Shown: positions 9,508 through 18,973 of the stretch, piece by piece
Numbering within the stretch: the stretch's first letter is position 1
Layout of the letters: each line of letters begins with the position of its first letter
Assembly: GCA_900471815.1 (NCBI GenBank)
Contig: UICE01000002.1
Location: forward strand, 384,764 to 448,763
Source: Hyphomicrobiales bacterium
Lineage (GTDB): Bacteria; Pseudomonadota; Alphaproteobacteria; Rhizobiales; Rhizobiaceae
Length of the DNA: 64,000 nt
Direction: 5' to 3'
Notes under the pieces: model-generated
What the model was told of the DNA's origin: nothing
The model's input: the letters and a program-made list of their open reading frames with translations, nothing else
Database searches by the model: none
Made by a program: the position numbers and the translations under genes

Positions 9508-10527
9508 TCAGTTGATCATCGCATCGGTCAGTGCTGGCGTTGGGCTGACCACACCAAAAGTCACGCCATTCCAGTTGCGCATTTCACGGTCAGCGAAGCG
9601 ATCGAGCTTCGATTCCAGTTCGCTTTCATTGCGATAGATGCGGGCGAGCACTGTGGCAATGATTGCCTCAGAAGCCCGCGTCGTACCATCATCGCATTTA
9701 ACGGCGATACCAAGTCCCAGTTCGGGCAGCGCGCCCACAAACACGCCTTCCGCACCAGTCTTGACGAATATGCGGCCCGGAGCCATTTCCATCAGTTTTG
9801 TGCAGGCACGCCCGGTTCCAGCAACGTAAAACGGCGCGGCCATGGCAGCGTCGAGCAGCCGCTTTGCAGCCTGTGCGCGGCGGGGCTCAAATCCGGTTCC
9901 GGTCGCCATGCGCGCAAACCCATGCGCCAGATTACGCAATGGAATTGCGTAAGTCGGGATGGAACAGCCATCCGTTCCACAATGATCCAGCGTGTGGGCT
10001 GCGCCAGTCACGCTTTCCATGGCGTCGCGTACCATGTCCTGCTCGGGCGAACCCAAAGCGGAATAACCCTGTGTTTCGATACCAAGATGCTTGCAGGTGC
10101 ACAAAAAGCCCGCATGCTTGCCGGAACAATTATTATGCAAAGGCGTTGGCTGTTGCCCGCTTCTGGCAAGGTCAATCAGCACGGATTGTTCAAATGGCCA
10201 GTGGGAACCACACTCAAGCGCTGTCGAATCAAGCCCGGCGCGGGACAGCATTTCGCCAGCCTTTGCGACGTGCAATTGCTCACCAGAATGAGAGGCACAA
10301 GCCATGGCGAGTTCCTCATTCCCAAAGCCATAGGCGTCCGCAGCACCACTCTCCACGAGTGGCAAGGCCTGTATCGCCTTGATTGCCGAACGTGGAAATG
10401 TGGGGCGCTCAATATCGCCGAGCGAGAACACAACCTTGCCATCCCCATCGGTGACAACAACTGCGCCGCGATGGCGGCTTTCTGACGTTTCGCCCCGAAA
10501 AACTTCCACCAGAACCGGATTGCTCAT
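9508..10527 (-). CDS. L-asparaginase (asparaginase II family)
   Basis: This 339-aa protein matches the asparaginase II family (PF06089), which is unrelated in fold to E. coli AnsA/AnsB and typical of Rhizobium. The following can be seen: RHRGAVVVTDGDGKVVFSLGD near the N-terminus, the conserved RSAIKAIQALPLVESGAAD, CASHSGEQLHV, HNNCSGKHAGFL and the Ser/Asp-rich GTDGCSIPTYAIPL. It should hydrolyse L-asparagine to aspartate and ammonia in the cytoplasm. There is no signal peptide. It is divergent from the DUF3750 gene. No transporter or aspartase gene is adjacent, so regulation as part of an asparagine operon is not evident here. Confidence 0.92.
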   Translation of the reverse strand: MSNPVLVEVFRGETSESRHRGAVVVTDGDGKVVFSLGDIERPTFPRSAIKAIQALPLVESGAADAYGFGNEELAMACASHSGEQLHVAKAGEMLSRAGLDSTALECGSHWPFEQSVLIDLARSGQQPTPLHNNCSGKHAGFLCTCKHLGIETQGYSALGSPEQDMVRDAMESVTGAAHTLDHCGTDGCSIPTYAIPLRNLAHGFARMATGTGFEPRRAQAAKRLLDAAMAAPFYVAGTGRACTKLMEMAPGRIFVKTGAEGVFVGALPELGLGIAVKCDDGTTRASEAIIATVLARIYRNESELESKLDRFADREMRNWNGVTFGVVSPTPALTDAMIN

Positions 10528-10619
10528 GATACCTAAATTTTCCCATCAATAGGGCTGAAATCGGCCCGAATTTATGCCGTTATAGATTGCTCCGTATATC
10601 TTTCCAATGGAGAAACTGC

Positions 10620-11360
10620 TTGCTGAAGCTCTTCCGCCGTCTTGCGCTGTTTATCTTTGTGATGTTTCTAGCGCCGGCCATGATGGCAACAGGGTGGTGG
10701 ATGACGCAGACCCACGCGGCGAACTGGCGTGATGCCGACTGGAGTTCAAGCGGTGTTCTGCTGGCTCAGCCTGCCGCCAACGATGCTGCAATCTATATTA
10801 TGGCGGCGCGGACTGGCGGTCTCAAAGGCGCCCTCTCCCTGCATAGCTGGTTGGTACTGAAGCGGCCCGGGGCTACCAATTATGATCGTTACGATGTCGT
10901 TGGCTGGGGTAATCCCGTACGCAAGAACGCCTATGATGCGGACGGAAACTGGTGTTCCAACAAGCCCACCATTATTCATGAGATTCACGGCGAGGAAGCG
11001 GCATCCCTCATCCCCCGGATTGAGGCTGCTATTACCAACTATCCTTACGCCGCGCACGGCAATTACGTTATCTGGCCCGGCCCCAACTCAAACAGCTTTG
11101 TGGCGCATGTCCTGCGAGCCGTGCCGCAAATCGGGATCGTCCTGCCTCCTAATGCAATTGGTAGGGATTTTCCTACGGAAGGCAGGCTTTTTGCTATCGA
11201 TGATGACTGGCAAAATTTCCACGCAAACCTTTTCGGCTATGCAGGGATTTCAGCTGGCGTTCGCAGCGGTTTCGAGATTCAATTCATGGGCTTAGTTGCA
11301 GGTCTGGATATTTTGAATCCGGGACTTAAAGTTCCCGGATTTGGCAGAGTGGGCTTTTAA
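10620..11360 (+). CDS. DUF3750 membrane-anchored protein
   Basis: The protein is DUF3750-like, of unknown function. From a TTG at 10620, preceded by GGAGAAA six bases upstream, it has about 246 aa; a further TTG at 10587 would add 11 residues without a ribosome site. One N-terminal membrane segment (ALFIFVMFLAPAMMATGWW) is followed by a periplasmic domain containing ALSLHSWLVLKRPGATNYDRYDVVGWG and NYVIWPGPNSNSFVAHVLR, the conserved family blocks. The His, Cys and Asn/Ser clusters suggest a hydrolase-like site, but this is guesswork. It is divergent from the asparaginase gene. Confidence 0.8.
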   Translation: MLKLFRRLALFIFVMFLAPAMMATGWWMTQTHAANWRDADWSSSGVLLAQPAANDAAIYIMAARTGGLKGALSLHSWLVLKRPGATNYDRYDVVGWGNPVRKNAYDADGNWCSNKPTIIHEIHGEEAASLIPRIEAAITNYPYAAHGNYVIWPGPNSNSFVAHVLRAVPQIGIVLPPNAIGRDFPTEGRLFAIDDDWQNFHANLFGYAGISAGVRSGFEIQFMGLVAGLDILNPGLKVPGFGRVGF

Positions 11361-11492
11361 GCAACGGGTTTTTTACAAAGCAATTATTGTCCTCAAAATT
11401 CATGCGTCTTGAATATCAGCTTATATGTAACATATATAGTTACATGATTTAGAGTACATTCCTCTTGGCTCTGCTCCCTAAGGAGATTTTGA

Positions 11493-12164
11493 ATGGCATC
11501 CTTTTCCGACCCCGATATTGTTTCTGGATATGCGGCAAGAACCGAACAGCTCGTGCCGGGCCTTCGCCATCTGCATAAGATGACCGGCCTGCTTTTGGCG
11601 GAAAGGGCTCCTGCCGATGCGCGAGTGCTGGTGCTTGGAGCTGGCGGAGGAATGGAGCTGAAAGCGCTTGCGGAGCTGCAACCGGAATGGCGCTTTGATG
11701 GCATTGACCCGTCAGCGGAGATGCTACAACTGGCCGAAACGAATCTCGGTTCTCTGGCTTCCCGCGTGACATTCCAGGAGGGCTATATCGATAATGCGCC
11801 GGAAGGCCCTTTCGACGCTGCGACCTGCCTTTTGACGCTTCACTTCCTGCCGCGCGGGGAGCGGCTGCAAACATTGCGCGGCATCCAACGTCGACTGAAG
11901 CCAGGGGCACCTTTCGTCGCTGCGCACCACAGTTTCCCCACGCAAGGAGCGGAACCAGACAAATGGCTGACGCGCTTTGCGGCTTTTGCATCCTTATCTG
12001 GGGTGCTTGCCTTTCAATCTGAAAACAATATCAGGACCATGAAGGAGCGGTTGCCGGTCCTCTCGCCTGAAGAGGATGAAGCCCTGCTTCGCGAAGCAGG
12101 GTTCTCCAATATCGAGCTGTTTTATGCTGGACTGACGTTCAAGGGTTGGGTTGCCTATAAATAG
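11493..12164 (+). CDS. class I SAM-dependent methyltransferase
   Basis: This 223-aa Rossmann-fold methyltransferase has motif I as VLVLGAGGGMELKAL (about residues 44-58), the acidic end of strand two as FDGIDPSAEML, and motif IV-like FDAATCLLTLHFLPR. A perfect AAGGAG lies eight bases before the ATG. The C-terminal half (KERLPVLSPEEDEALLREAGFSNIELFYAGLTFKGW) matches small-molecule methyltransferases resembling the Tam/UbiE group. The substrate is unknown. The gene is convergent with the thiolase, only ten bases apart, so no separate terminator is seen between them. Confidence 0.88.
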   Translation: MASFSDPDIVSGYAARTEQLVPGLRHLHKMTGLLLAERAPADARVLVLGAGGGMELKALAELQPEWRFDGIDPSAEMLQLAETNLGSLASRVTFQEGYIDNAPEGPFDAATCLLTLHFLPRGERLQTLRGIQRRLKPGAPFVAAHHSFPTQGAEPDKWLTRFAAFASLSGVLAFQSENNIRTMKERLPVLSPEEDEALLREAGFSNIELFYAGLTFKGWVAYK

Positions 12165-12173
12165 CCCGCCCCC

Positions 12174-13340
12174 CTATTTGATCCGCTCAAGCACCGAAAC
12201 GTAGTTTGCCACGGCAGCGCCGCCCATATTGAATATGCCGGCAAGCTTTGCGCCCGGCACCTGAATGCCGCCTGCTTCCCCGGTCAGTTGCATCGAGGAA
12301 AGTACGTGCATTGAAACGCCACTTGCGCCAATTGGATGACCTTTGGCTTTTAGCCCGCCAGATGGGTTGACTGGCAAGCGGCCGCCCATTGCGGTCTGGC
12401 CTTCGAGGGCAACCTTTGCGCCCTCTCCCGGTTTTGCCAGCCCCATCGCCTCATATTCTATCAGTTCAGCGATGGTGAAGCAGTCATGGGTTTCCACAAA
12501 AGACAGATCGTCAATCGTGACACCGGCCTGATTGAGCGCACGTTTCCAGCCCTCGGCGCAACCTTCAAACTGCAATATGTCGCGCTTGGAGATTGGCAGG
12601 AAGTCCTGCACATGGGCAGCGGCACGGAATGCTACGGCACGGCGCATCTTCAAGGCCGTCTGTGTGTCGGTCAGCACCAGCGCCGCGGCACCATCGGATA
12701 CCAGTGAGCAGTCCGTGCGTTTCAACGGACCGGCGACAAACGGGTTCTTGTCACTCTCCTGACGGCAGAAATCATAGCCCAAGTCCTTACGCATCTGCGC
12801 ATAAGGGTTATTGACGCCATTCTTGTGGTTTTTGGCAGCAATAGTAGCAAGGGCATCGGACTGGTCGCCATATTTCTGGAAATATGCCGCTGCAATCTGA
12901 CCGAACACACCGGCAAATCCCGCTGGAATATCACCTTCTTCCGGCAGGTAAGAGGCCTTCAACAGGTTCTTGCCAATCTCCGGCCCCGGCGTGGAGGTCA
13001 TCTTCTCAACGCCAACAACCAGAACAACCTTTGCAGCACCAGCGCGAATGGTCTTGATACCTTGATGGACGGCCGCTGAACCTGTCGCGCAGGCATTTTC
13101 TACGCGCGTGGCCGGTTTGAAACGAAACGCATCGCTGGCTTGCAGAACGAGACTGGCGGTGAAATCCTGCGGTGAGAAACCCGCATTGAAATGGCCCAGC
13201 ACGATTTCATCGACATCTTCGGGGCCGATGCCCGCATGATCCAGCGCGCCCAGCGCGGCTTTGACGATCAGCGTTTCGACTGTTTCGCCTTCGAGCTTGC
13301 CAAACGGCAAGTGCGACCATCCAACGATGCAGGCTGTCAT
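12174..13340 (-). CDS. SCP-x/acetyl-CoA acetyltransferase-type thiolase
   Basis: This is a thiolase-superfamily protein, 388 aa from the ATG at 13340, chosen because GGAGG sits six bases upstream. The nucleophilic Cys lies in VENACATGSAAVHQG (about residue 86). The C-terminal half has the HDCFT block and the GGLKAKGHPIGASG motif. The HDCFT form and lack of a second CxG Cys suit the SCP-x/lipid-transfer thiolase branch better than biosynthetic PhaA. It probably acts in degradation of branched or unusual acyl-CoAs. No acyl-CoA dehydrogenase or DUF35 partner is adjacent. It is divergent from the bet operon, with about 150 bp between them. Confidence 0.87.
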   Translation of the reverse strand: MTACIVGWSHLPFGKLEGETVETLIVKAALGALDHAGIGPEDVDEIVLGHFNAGFSPQDFTASLVLQASDAFRFKPATRVENACATGSAAVHQGIKTIRAGAAKVVLVVGVEKMTSTPGPEIGKNLLKASYLPEEGDIPAGFAGVFGQIAAAYFQKYGDQSDALATIAAKNHKNGVNNPYAQMRKDLGYDFCRQESDKNPFVAGPLKRTDCSLVSDGAAALVLTDTQTALKMRRAVAFRAAAHVQDFLPISKRDILQFEGCAEGWKRALNQAGVTIDDLSFVETHDCFTIAELIEYEAMGLAKPGEGAKVALEGQTAMGGRLPVNPSGGLKAKGHPIGASGVSMHVLSSMQLTGEAGGIQVPGAKLAGIFNMGGAAVANYVSVLERIK

Positions 13341-13440
13341 TTCATTCCTCCACAAATGTCATGTACTTCAGCTAAACATGGACCTCCGGTCCTTCAAGGT
13401 AAATGTCGTATAAACACGTAATATCTGCATAAATTTTTTA

Positions 13441-13460
13441 TTGATTGATCAGTCAATCAA
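13441..13460. promoter_or_regulatory. candidate BetI operator
   Basis: A perfect inverted repeat, TTGATTGA-TCAG-TCAATCAA, lies 32 bases before the betI ATG and follows an AT-rich run. TetR-type BetI repressors bind dyads in bet promoters and are released by choline, so autoregulation of betICAB through this site is likely. The assignment rests on position and symmetry. Confidence 0.7.
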
Positions 13461-13492
13461 GAATAGTCTTTCTTTCGAACGAGGACACTTTC

Positions 13493-14095
13493 ATGCCAAA
13501 AGTCGGAATGGAACCACTGCGAAAACGCGCATTGATCGATGCTGCTATCCGCACGATCGGCGAGCGCGGTTCTTTGGATGTAACGGTGGCCCAGATTGCC
13601 CAGGAAGCTGGCGTTTCGGCTGCATTGGCGCATCATTATTTCGGCGGCAAGGAACAGTTGATCCTCGCCACCATGCGGCATTTGCTGAACGAGCTTGGCC
13701 AGGACCTTCTTGGCGCGCTACACAATGCACGAACGCCATCGGCACGCATCGTAGCTGTTATCGCTGTCAATTTTTCTGCGGCGCAATTTGCGCCGCAGAC
13801 TATCGCTGCCTGGCTGACATTCTACGTTCATGCACAGCAGTCCGATGAGACGCGCCGTCTCCTACGGGTCTACGCGCGGCGCATGCATTCCAATCTTGCT
13901 TATGCCTTGCAGCAACTGACAGACAGGGAAACCGCGCTCCAGATAGCCGAGGGAACAGGCGCGATGATTGACGGACTTTATATCCGCCACGCGCTACGCA
14001 ATGGCGCGCCTGAAGCAGCCAAAGCCATAGCCCTCGTGGAAGATTACGTTACCACCAAGCTTGCCGCCTCCGAACGCTCAAGAGCCGCCCTATGA
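13493..14095 (+). CDS. betI: choline-responsive transcriptional repressor BetI
   Basis: This is a TetR-family repressor of 200 aa from the ATG at 13493, with GAGGA seven bases upstream. The N-terminal HTH covers about residues 24-50 ([33 protein letters not shown]), and the C-terminal ligand domain includes [21 protein letters not shown]. Identity as BetI is strongly supported by the genes it heads (betC, betA, betB). Its stop overlaps the betC start (ATGA). A longer frame upstream would run through the operator and is not used. Confidence 0.93.
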   Translation: MPKVGMEPLRKRALIDAAIRTIGERGSLDVTVAQIAQEAGVSAALAHHYFGGKEQLILATMRHLLNELGQDLLGALHNARTPSARIVAVIAVNFSAAQFAPQTIAAWLTFYVHAQQSDETRRLLRVYARRMHSNLAYALQQLTDRETALQIAEGTGAMIDGLYIRHALRNGAPEAAKAIALVEDYVTTKLAASERSRAAL

Positions 14096-15612
14096 AGCCC
14101 AATATTCTTGTCATCATGGTAGATCAACTGAACGGAACGCTGTTTCCTGACGGCCCGGCCGATTTCATCCATGCGCCGCACCTGAAAGCCTTGGCACAGC
14201 GTTCGGCACGCTTTGCCAATACCTACACGGCTTCCCCGCTTTGTGCGCCTGCTCGCGCCTCGCTGATGTCTGGCCAATTGCCATCGCGAACCCGGGTCTA
14301 TGACAATGCGGCTGAATTTGCCTCTGACATTCCGACCTATGCCCACCATCTGCGCCGCGCCGGCTACTATACGGGTCTGTCCGGCAAGATGCATTTTGTC
14401 GGGCCGGATCAGTTGCATGGACTTGAAGAACGGCTGACGACGGATATCTACCCTGCCGATTTCGGCTGGACGCCCGACTATCGTAAGCCGGGGGAGCGCA
14501 TTGACTGGTGGTATCATAATCTTGGCTCTGTCACGGGTGCTGGCATTGCCGAGATAACCAACCAGATGGAATATGATGACGAAGTTGCGTTTCACGCACG
14601 CCAGAAACTCTATCAGCTATCGCGCCAGTCCGATGATACGGCCCGCCGTCCGTGGTGCCTGACCGTCTCGTTTACCCATCCGCACGATCCCTATGTGGCG
14701 CGGCGCAAATATTGGGACCTGTACGAGAATTCGCCTGCGCTTGATCCGCAAGTCGCAGCGATCCCTTTTGACCAACAGGACCCGCACTCGCAGCGCCTGT
14801 TGCATGCCTGCGATCACACGGCGTTTGATATTACCCCTGAGCAGGTGCGCCGTGCACGGCGGGGTTATCTCGCCAACATCAGCTATATTGATGACAAGGT
14901 TGGCGAGCTTATCGAAACCCTTGAAACCACCCGGATGCTTGACGATACAATCATCGTCTTCACCTCCGACCATGGAGATATGCTGGGCGACCGCGGCCTG
15001 TGGTTCAAGATGAACTTTTTCGAGGGCTCGGCGCGTGTACCGCTGATGATTGCCGGCAAGGACATCCCGCCGCAATTGATCAGCCAGCCCGTCTCCACGC
15101 TCGATCTCAACCCGACGCTTGGCGCTCTTGCCGGTATTGATATTGCTGAAATTCTGCCATGGACCGATGGCGAGGATCTGACACCCCTGCTCAATGGCAA
15201 AAACCGCAGTGGACCTGTGCTCATGGAATATGCTGCAGAAGGTTCAAACGCGCCGCTCATATGTATTCGCACCGGCAAATATAAGTTCGTGCATTGCGAG
15301 ATCGATCCGCCGCAACTCTTTGATCTTGAATCCGATCCGCATGAATTGACAAACCTTGCCGATGACCCGGCCTTCGCTGCCACAGTGGCAAAATTCATGG
15401 CTGACGTGCGGGAGCGCTGGAATCTCAAGGCCTTTGACGCTGCTGTGCGCGAAAGTCAGGCGCGGCGCTGGGTTGTCTATGAGGCGCTGCGCAATGGTTC
15501 TTATTATCCGTGGGATTATCAGCCGCTGCAAAAAGCCTCCGAGCGCTACATGCGCAATCATATGGATTTGAACGTTTTGGAAGAGAACGCCCGCTATCCG
15601 CGCGGCGAGTGA
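14092..15612 (+). CDS. betC: choline-sulfatase
   Basis: The enzyme hydrolyses choline-O-sulfate to choline and sulfate in the cytoplasm, feeding glycine betaine synthesis and releasing sulfur. The 506-aa alkaline-phosphatase-fold sulfatase begins with the metal-binding [10 protein letters not shown]. The sulfatase signature CAPAR at Cys51-Arg55 marks the Cys to be converted to formylglycine. [14 protein letters not shown] and [12 protein letters not shown] supply the other active-site residues. The C-terminus ([21 protein letters not shown]) is the choline-sulfatase-specific tail. It shares four bases with betI and lies seven bases before betA. Confidence 0.95.
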   Translation: MKPNILVIMVDQLNGTLFPDGPADFIHAPHLKALAQRSARFANTYTASPLCAPARASLMSGQLPSRTRVYDNAAEFASDIPTYAHHLRRAGYYTGLSGKMHFVGPDQLHGLEERLTTDIYPADFGWTPDYRKPGERIDWWYHNLGSVTGAGIAEITNQMEYDDEVAFHARQKLYQLSRQSDDTARRPWCLTVSFTHPHDPYVARRKYWDLYENSPALDPQVAAIPFDQQDPHSQRLLHACDHTAFDITPEQVRRARRGYLANISYIDDKVGELIETLETTRMLDDTIIVFTSDHGDMLGDRGLWFKMNFFEGSARVPLMIAGKDIPPQLISQPVSTLDLNPTLGALAGIDIAEILPWTDGEDLTPLLNGKNRSGPVLMEYAAEGSNAPLICIRTGKYKFVHCEIDPPQLFDLESDPHELTNLADDPAFAATVAKFMADVRERWNLKAFDAAVRESQARRWVVYEALRNGSYYPWDYQPLQKASERYMRNHMDLNVLEENARYPRGE

Positions 15613-15619
15613 GACAGTC

Positions 15620-17269
15620 GTGGAAGCAGATTTCATTATAGTCGGTTCGGGTTCGGCAGGTTCCGCCATGGCATATCGCCTGTCGGAAGATGGAAAATAT
15701 TCAGTGCTGGTCATCGAATTTGGCGGCACTGATATCGGCCCGTTCATCCAGATGCCTGCAGCGCTCTCATTCCCGATGAATATGAGCACCTATGATTGGG
15801 GTTTCACCTCGGAGCCGGAGCCGCATCTGGGTGGGCGCACGCTCGTCACCCCTCGCGGCAAGGTCATCGGTGGATCATCCTCCATCAACGGCATGGTATA
15901 TGTGCGGGGCCATGCTCATGATTTTGACCACTGGGCCGAAGGCGGCGCAACGGGTTGGTCCTATGCCGATGTACTGCCTTACTTCAAACGCATGGAGCAC
16001 TCCCATGGCGGTGAAGCCGGATGGCGCGGAACAGATGGCCCGCTGCATGTCCAGCGCGGGCGCCGTGACAATCCCTTATTTCATGCCTTCGTCAAAGCAG
16101 GGCAAGAAGCAGGCTTCGAGGTTACTGAGGACTATAATGGTTCCAAACAGGAGGGCTTCGGCCCGATGGAGCAGACCATTCACAATGGCCGCCGCTGGTC
16201 AGCCGCCAATGCCTATCTGCGCCCAGCCCTGAAGCGCAAAAATGTGAATCTGATCAATGGCTTTGCCCGGCGCGTGATCATTGAGAATCAACGGGCCGTT
16301 GGTGTCGAAATCACGCGGCGCGGCAAGGTTGAAACTATTCGGGCACGACGCGAAGTTATTATTGCGGCCTCATCCATCAATTCGCCAAAGCTACTCATGT
16401 TGTCGGGGATCGGTCCAGCCGCCCATCTGAAAGAACATGGTATAAATGTCATTGCAGACCGACCGGGCGTCGGCCAGAACCTGCAAGATCATATGGAAGT
16501 CTATATCCAGCAGGAAAGTCTGAAACCGATAACTTTGAACTCCAAGCTTGGGCTGTTTTCAAAGGGATTGATCGGCGCGCAATGGCTCTTCTTCAAGACA
16601 GGCGACGGCGCGACCAATCATTTTGAATCCGCAGCTTTCGTGCGGTCCAAACCCGGTATCGATTATCCGGATATCCAATATCACTTCCTTCCTGCAGCAA
16701 TCCGCTACGATGGGAAGGCCGCGGCCAAAGGCCATGGGTTTCAAGCCCATGTTGGTCCCATGCGCTCCAAATCGCGAGGCAGCGTTACGCTCCGCTCCTC
16801 CGATCCATTCGAGAAGCCCAAGATTTTGTTCAACTACATGTCGCATCCCGATGATTGGACGGACTTCCGCCATGCGGTACGGCTTACGCGTGAGATTTTC
16901 GGCCAGGATGCTTTGACGCCCTATCGGGGCCGGGAAATTTCTCCCGGCGCTCATATCCAGTCGGATGATGAAATTGACGATTTCCTGCGCGAACATGCAG
17001 AAAGCGCTTTCCATCCATGCGGCACATGCAAGATGGGCGCGACAAGCGATCCAATGGCAGTGGTCGATCCGCAATGCCGTGTGATCGGCGTTGAAGGTCT
17101 GCGCGTTGCGGATTCATCCATTTTCCCGCGCGTTACCAATGGCAATCTCAATGGCCCATCGATTATGACCGGGGAGAAGGCCTCAGATCATATTCTTGGC
17201 CGCGATCCACTACCCCGTTCCAACCAGGAGCCTTGGATCAATCCACGGTGGAAAGTGAGTGATCGATGA
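15620..17269 (+). CDS. betA: choline dehydrogenase
   Basis: This is a GMC-family flavoprotein of 549 aa oxidising choline to betaine aldehyde. The FAD-binding [19 protein letters not shown] occupies residues 4-22, GMC signature 1 is [22 protein letters not shown], and the C-terminal catalytic region is [14 protein letters not shown] followed by [14 protein letters not shown]. It starts with GTG at 15620; no better ATG is in frame nearby. The C-terminal tail [19 protein letters not shown] resembles those of rhizobial BetA. The order betA before betB differs from the betICBA order I recall for Sinorhizobium meliloti. Confidence 0.95.
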   Translation: MEADFIIVGSGSAGSAMAYRLSEDGKYSVLVIEFGGTDIGPFIQMPAALSFPMNMSTYDWGFTSEPEPHLGGRTLVTPRGKVIGGSSSINGMVYVRGHAHDFDHWAEGGATGWSYADVLPYFKRMEHSHGGEAGWRGTDGPLHVQRGRRDNPLFHAFVKAGQEAGFEVTEDYNGSKQEGFGPMEQTIHNGRRWSAANAYLRPALKRKNVNLINGFARRVIIENQRAVGVEITRRGKVETIRARREVIIAASSINSPKLLMLSGIGPAAHLKEHGINVIADRPGVGQNLQDHMEVYIQQESLKPITLNSKLGLFSKGLIGAQWLFFKTGDGATNHFESAAFVRSKPGIDYPDIQYHFLPAAIRYDGKAAAKGHGFQAHVGPMRSKSRGSVTLRSSDPFEKPKILFNYMSHPDDWTDFRHAVRLTREIFGQDALTPYRGREISPGAHIQSDDEIDDFLREHAESAFHPCGTCKMGATSDPMAVVDPQCRVIGVEGLRVADSSIFPRVTNGNLNGPSIMTGEKASDHILGRDPLPRSNQEPWINPRWKVSDR

Positions 17270-17283
17270 TCTTGCAGTACCAT

Positions 17284-17398
17284 TATGCGTGGTTCTACAA
17301 GCTCACCATGAGGAAGGTTGATACTTTGCAAGGCGCCGCCGAGTTTTGCTGGTGCCATCATCCACCTTCCTCATGGTGAGCTTGTCGAACCACGCATA
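17284..17398. repeat. palindromic repeat family A, copy 1 (betA-betB gap)
   Basis: Two 39-base arms (17284-17322 and 17360-17398) are inverted copies with two mismatches. They carry the core GCTCACCATGAGGAAGGTTG on the left and its complement on the right, with a ~37-base unrelated centre. Related copies lie at 38109, 44525, 48189 and 61470. It sits inside the betICAB transcription unit and would form a long hairpin in the mRNA. Confidence 0.9.
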
Positions 17399-17433
17399 AC
17401 GCCTATGCTACTTTTTAATTCAAGGAGAACATC

Positions 17434-18897
17434 ATGCGCGCGCAGCCAAAGGCATCGCATTTCATCAATGGCCGCTTTGTAGAAGACAAGGAAGGCAAGC
17501 CGCTCGACGTGATCTATCCGGCCACCGGCGAAATCATTGCCAAACTGTATGGAGCAACGCCAGCGCTCATCGAACAGGCGGTACAAGCCGCTGCCGCTGC
17601 CCAGCCCGCATGGGCTGCTTTAAAACCTGTTGAGCGTGGCCGTATCCTTCGCCGCGCCGCCGACATCCTCCGGGAACGCAATGCAGAAATTGCGCATCTT
17701 GAAACCTTGGACACCGGCAAGGCCATTCAGGAAACGCTGGTTGCTGACCCTGCATCTGCTGCTGATGCGCTGGAGTTTTACGGGGGCATCATTGCTGGTT
17801 TCAATGGCGAGATGATCGAGCTCGGCGGGTCCTACGCCTATACACGCCGCGAGGCACTGGGCGTATGCGTTGGCATTGGGGCATGGAATTACCCGATTCA
17901 GGGTGCAGGTTGGAAATCCGCCCCAGCCTTGGCTGCGGGCAATGCCATGATTTTCAAGCCATCGGAAAATACGCCGCTTTCGGCCTTGGCGCTTGCCGAG
18001 ATTTACAAGGAAGCAGGCTTGCCAGACGGTCTGTTCAACGTCGTCCAGGGCTTCGGCGATGTTGGTTCACAACTGGTTGATCATCCGCTGGTAGCGAAAG
18101 TCTCCCTTACCGGCTCGGTACCGACAGGCAAACGTGTGCTCGCACAGGCTGGCTCGCACATGAAGCACGCCACAATGGAACTGGGCGGCAAGTCTCCCTT
18201 GATCATCTTTAACGATGCAGATGTCGAAAACGCTGTCGGCGGCGCGCTCTTGGGCAACTTCTATTCAACAGGACAGGTTTGTTCTAACGGCACCCGCGTT
18301 TTCGTGCAAAGCGGCATCAAGGATCAGTTTCTCGACCGGTTGACCACGCGAACAAAAGCTATCCGCCTTGGTGATCCGCTTGATCCGGAAATTCATCTCG
18401 GCCCGCTTGTTAATGCTGCACAGCGCGACAAGGTCGTATCCTATATTGAAAAGGGCAAAGCTGAAGGGGCGACATTGCATTTCGGTGGCGGCGTGCCTCA
18501 GATGCAGGGTTTTGAGGGCGGCTGCTTCGTCGAGCCGACCATTTTCACCAATGTGACTGATAATATGATCATCGCGCGTGAAGAAATATTCGGCCCGGTT
18601 ATGACGGTGCTGGACTTCACTGAGGAAGAAGAGGTCATTGCCCGTGCAAATGACTCGGAATTTGGCCTTTCCGCTGGCGTTTTCACCAAGGACCTTTCCC
18701 GTGCCCATCGAGTGATAAGCCAAATCAAAGCCGGTACCTGCTGGATCAATACCTATAATCTGGCGCCGGTGGAAATGCCCTTTGGCGGCTTCAAGCAATC
18801 AGGCGTCGGACGCGAAAATGGCCTGGCAGCACTGTATCACTATAGCCAGATCAAGTCGGTCTATGTCGAGACCGGAAATGTAGAAAGCCCTTACTGA
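17434..18897 (+). CDS. betB: betaine aldehyde dehydrogenase
   Basis: This NAD(P)-dependent aldehyde dehydrogenase (487 aa) oxidises betaine aldehyde to glycine betaine. [20 protein letters not shown] (about residues 148-167) is the BADH-type cofactor/substrate block. The general base Glu lies in [12 protein letters not shown], and the catalytic Cys283 is in [12 protein letters not shown], the SNGTR form being characteristic of BADH. The C-terminus has [22 protein letters not shown] stands eight bases before the ATG, so it has its own ribosome site after the repeat that separates it from betA. The length matches BetB. Confidence 0.95.
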   Translation: MRAQPKASHFINGRFVEDKEGKPLDVIYPATGEIIAKLYGATPALIEQAVQAAAAAQPAWAALKPVERGRILRRAADILRERNAEIAHLETLDTGKAIQETLVADPASAADALEFYGGIIAGFNGEMIELGGSYAYTRREALGVCVGIGAWNYPIQGAGWKSAPALAAGNAMIFKPSENTPLSALALAEIYKEAGLPDGLFNVVQGFGDVGSQLVDHPLVAKVSLTGSVPTGKRVLAQAGSHMKHATMELGGKSPLIIFNDADVENAVGGALLGNFYSTGQVCSNGTRVFVQSGIKDQFLDRLTTRTKAIRLGDPLDPEIHLGPLVNAAQRDKVVSYIEKGKAEGATLHFGGGVPQMQGFEGGCFVEPTIFTNVTDNMIIAREEIFGPVMTVLDFTEEEEVIARANDSEFGLSAGVFTKDLSRAHRVISQIKAGTCWINTYNLAPVEMPFGGFKQSGVGRENGLAALYHYSQIKSVYVETGNVESPY

Positions 18898-18921
18898 GGA
18901 TCGTTGCGAGAACTACTAACC

Positions 18922-18959
18922 TCGCCGTCATCCTCGGGCTTGATCGAGGATGACGGCGA
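18922..18959. terminator. 15-bp hairpin from a dispersed GTCATCCTCG repeat, likely bet terminator
   Basis: A perfect stem TCGCCGTCATCCTCG / CGAGGATGACGGCGA encloses an eight-base loop, between the convergent betB and GMP/AGE genes. Stems of this GTCATCCTCGGGCTTGA type are common dispersed repeats in alphaproteobacteria. It has no clear T-run, so termination would depend on stem strength alone. Confidence 0.6.
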
Positions 18960-18973
18960 AGTGAGCGTTTAAC

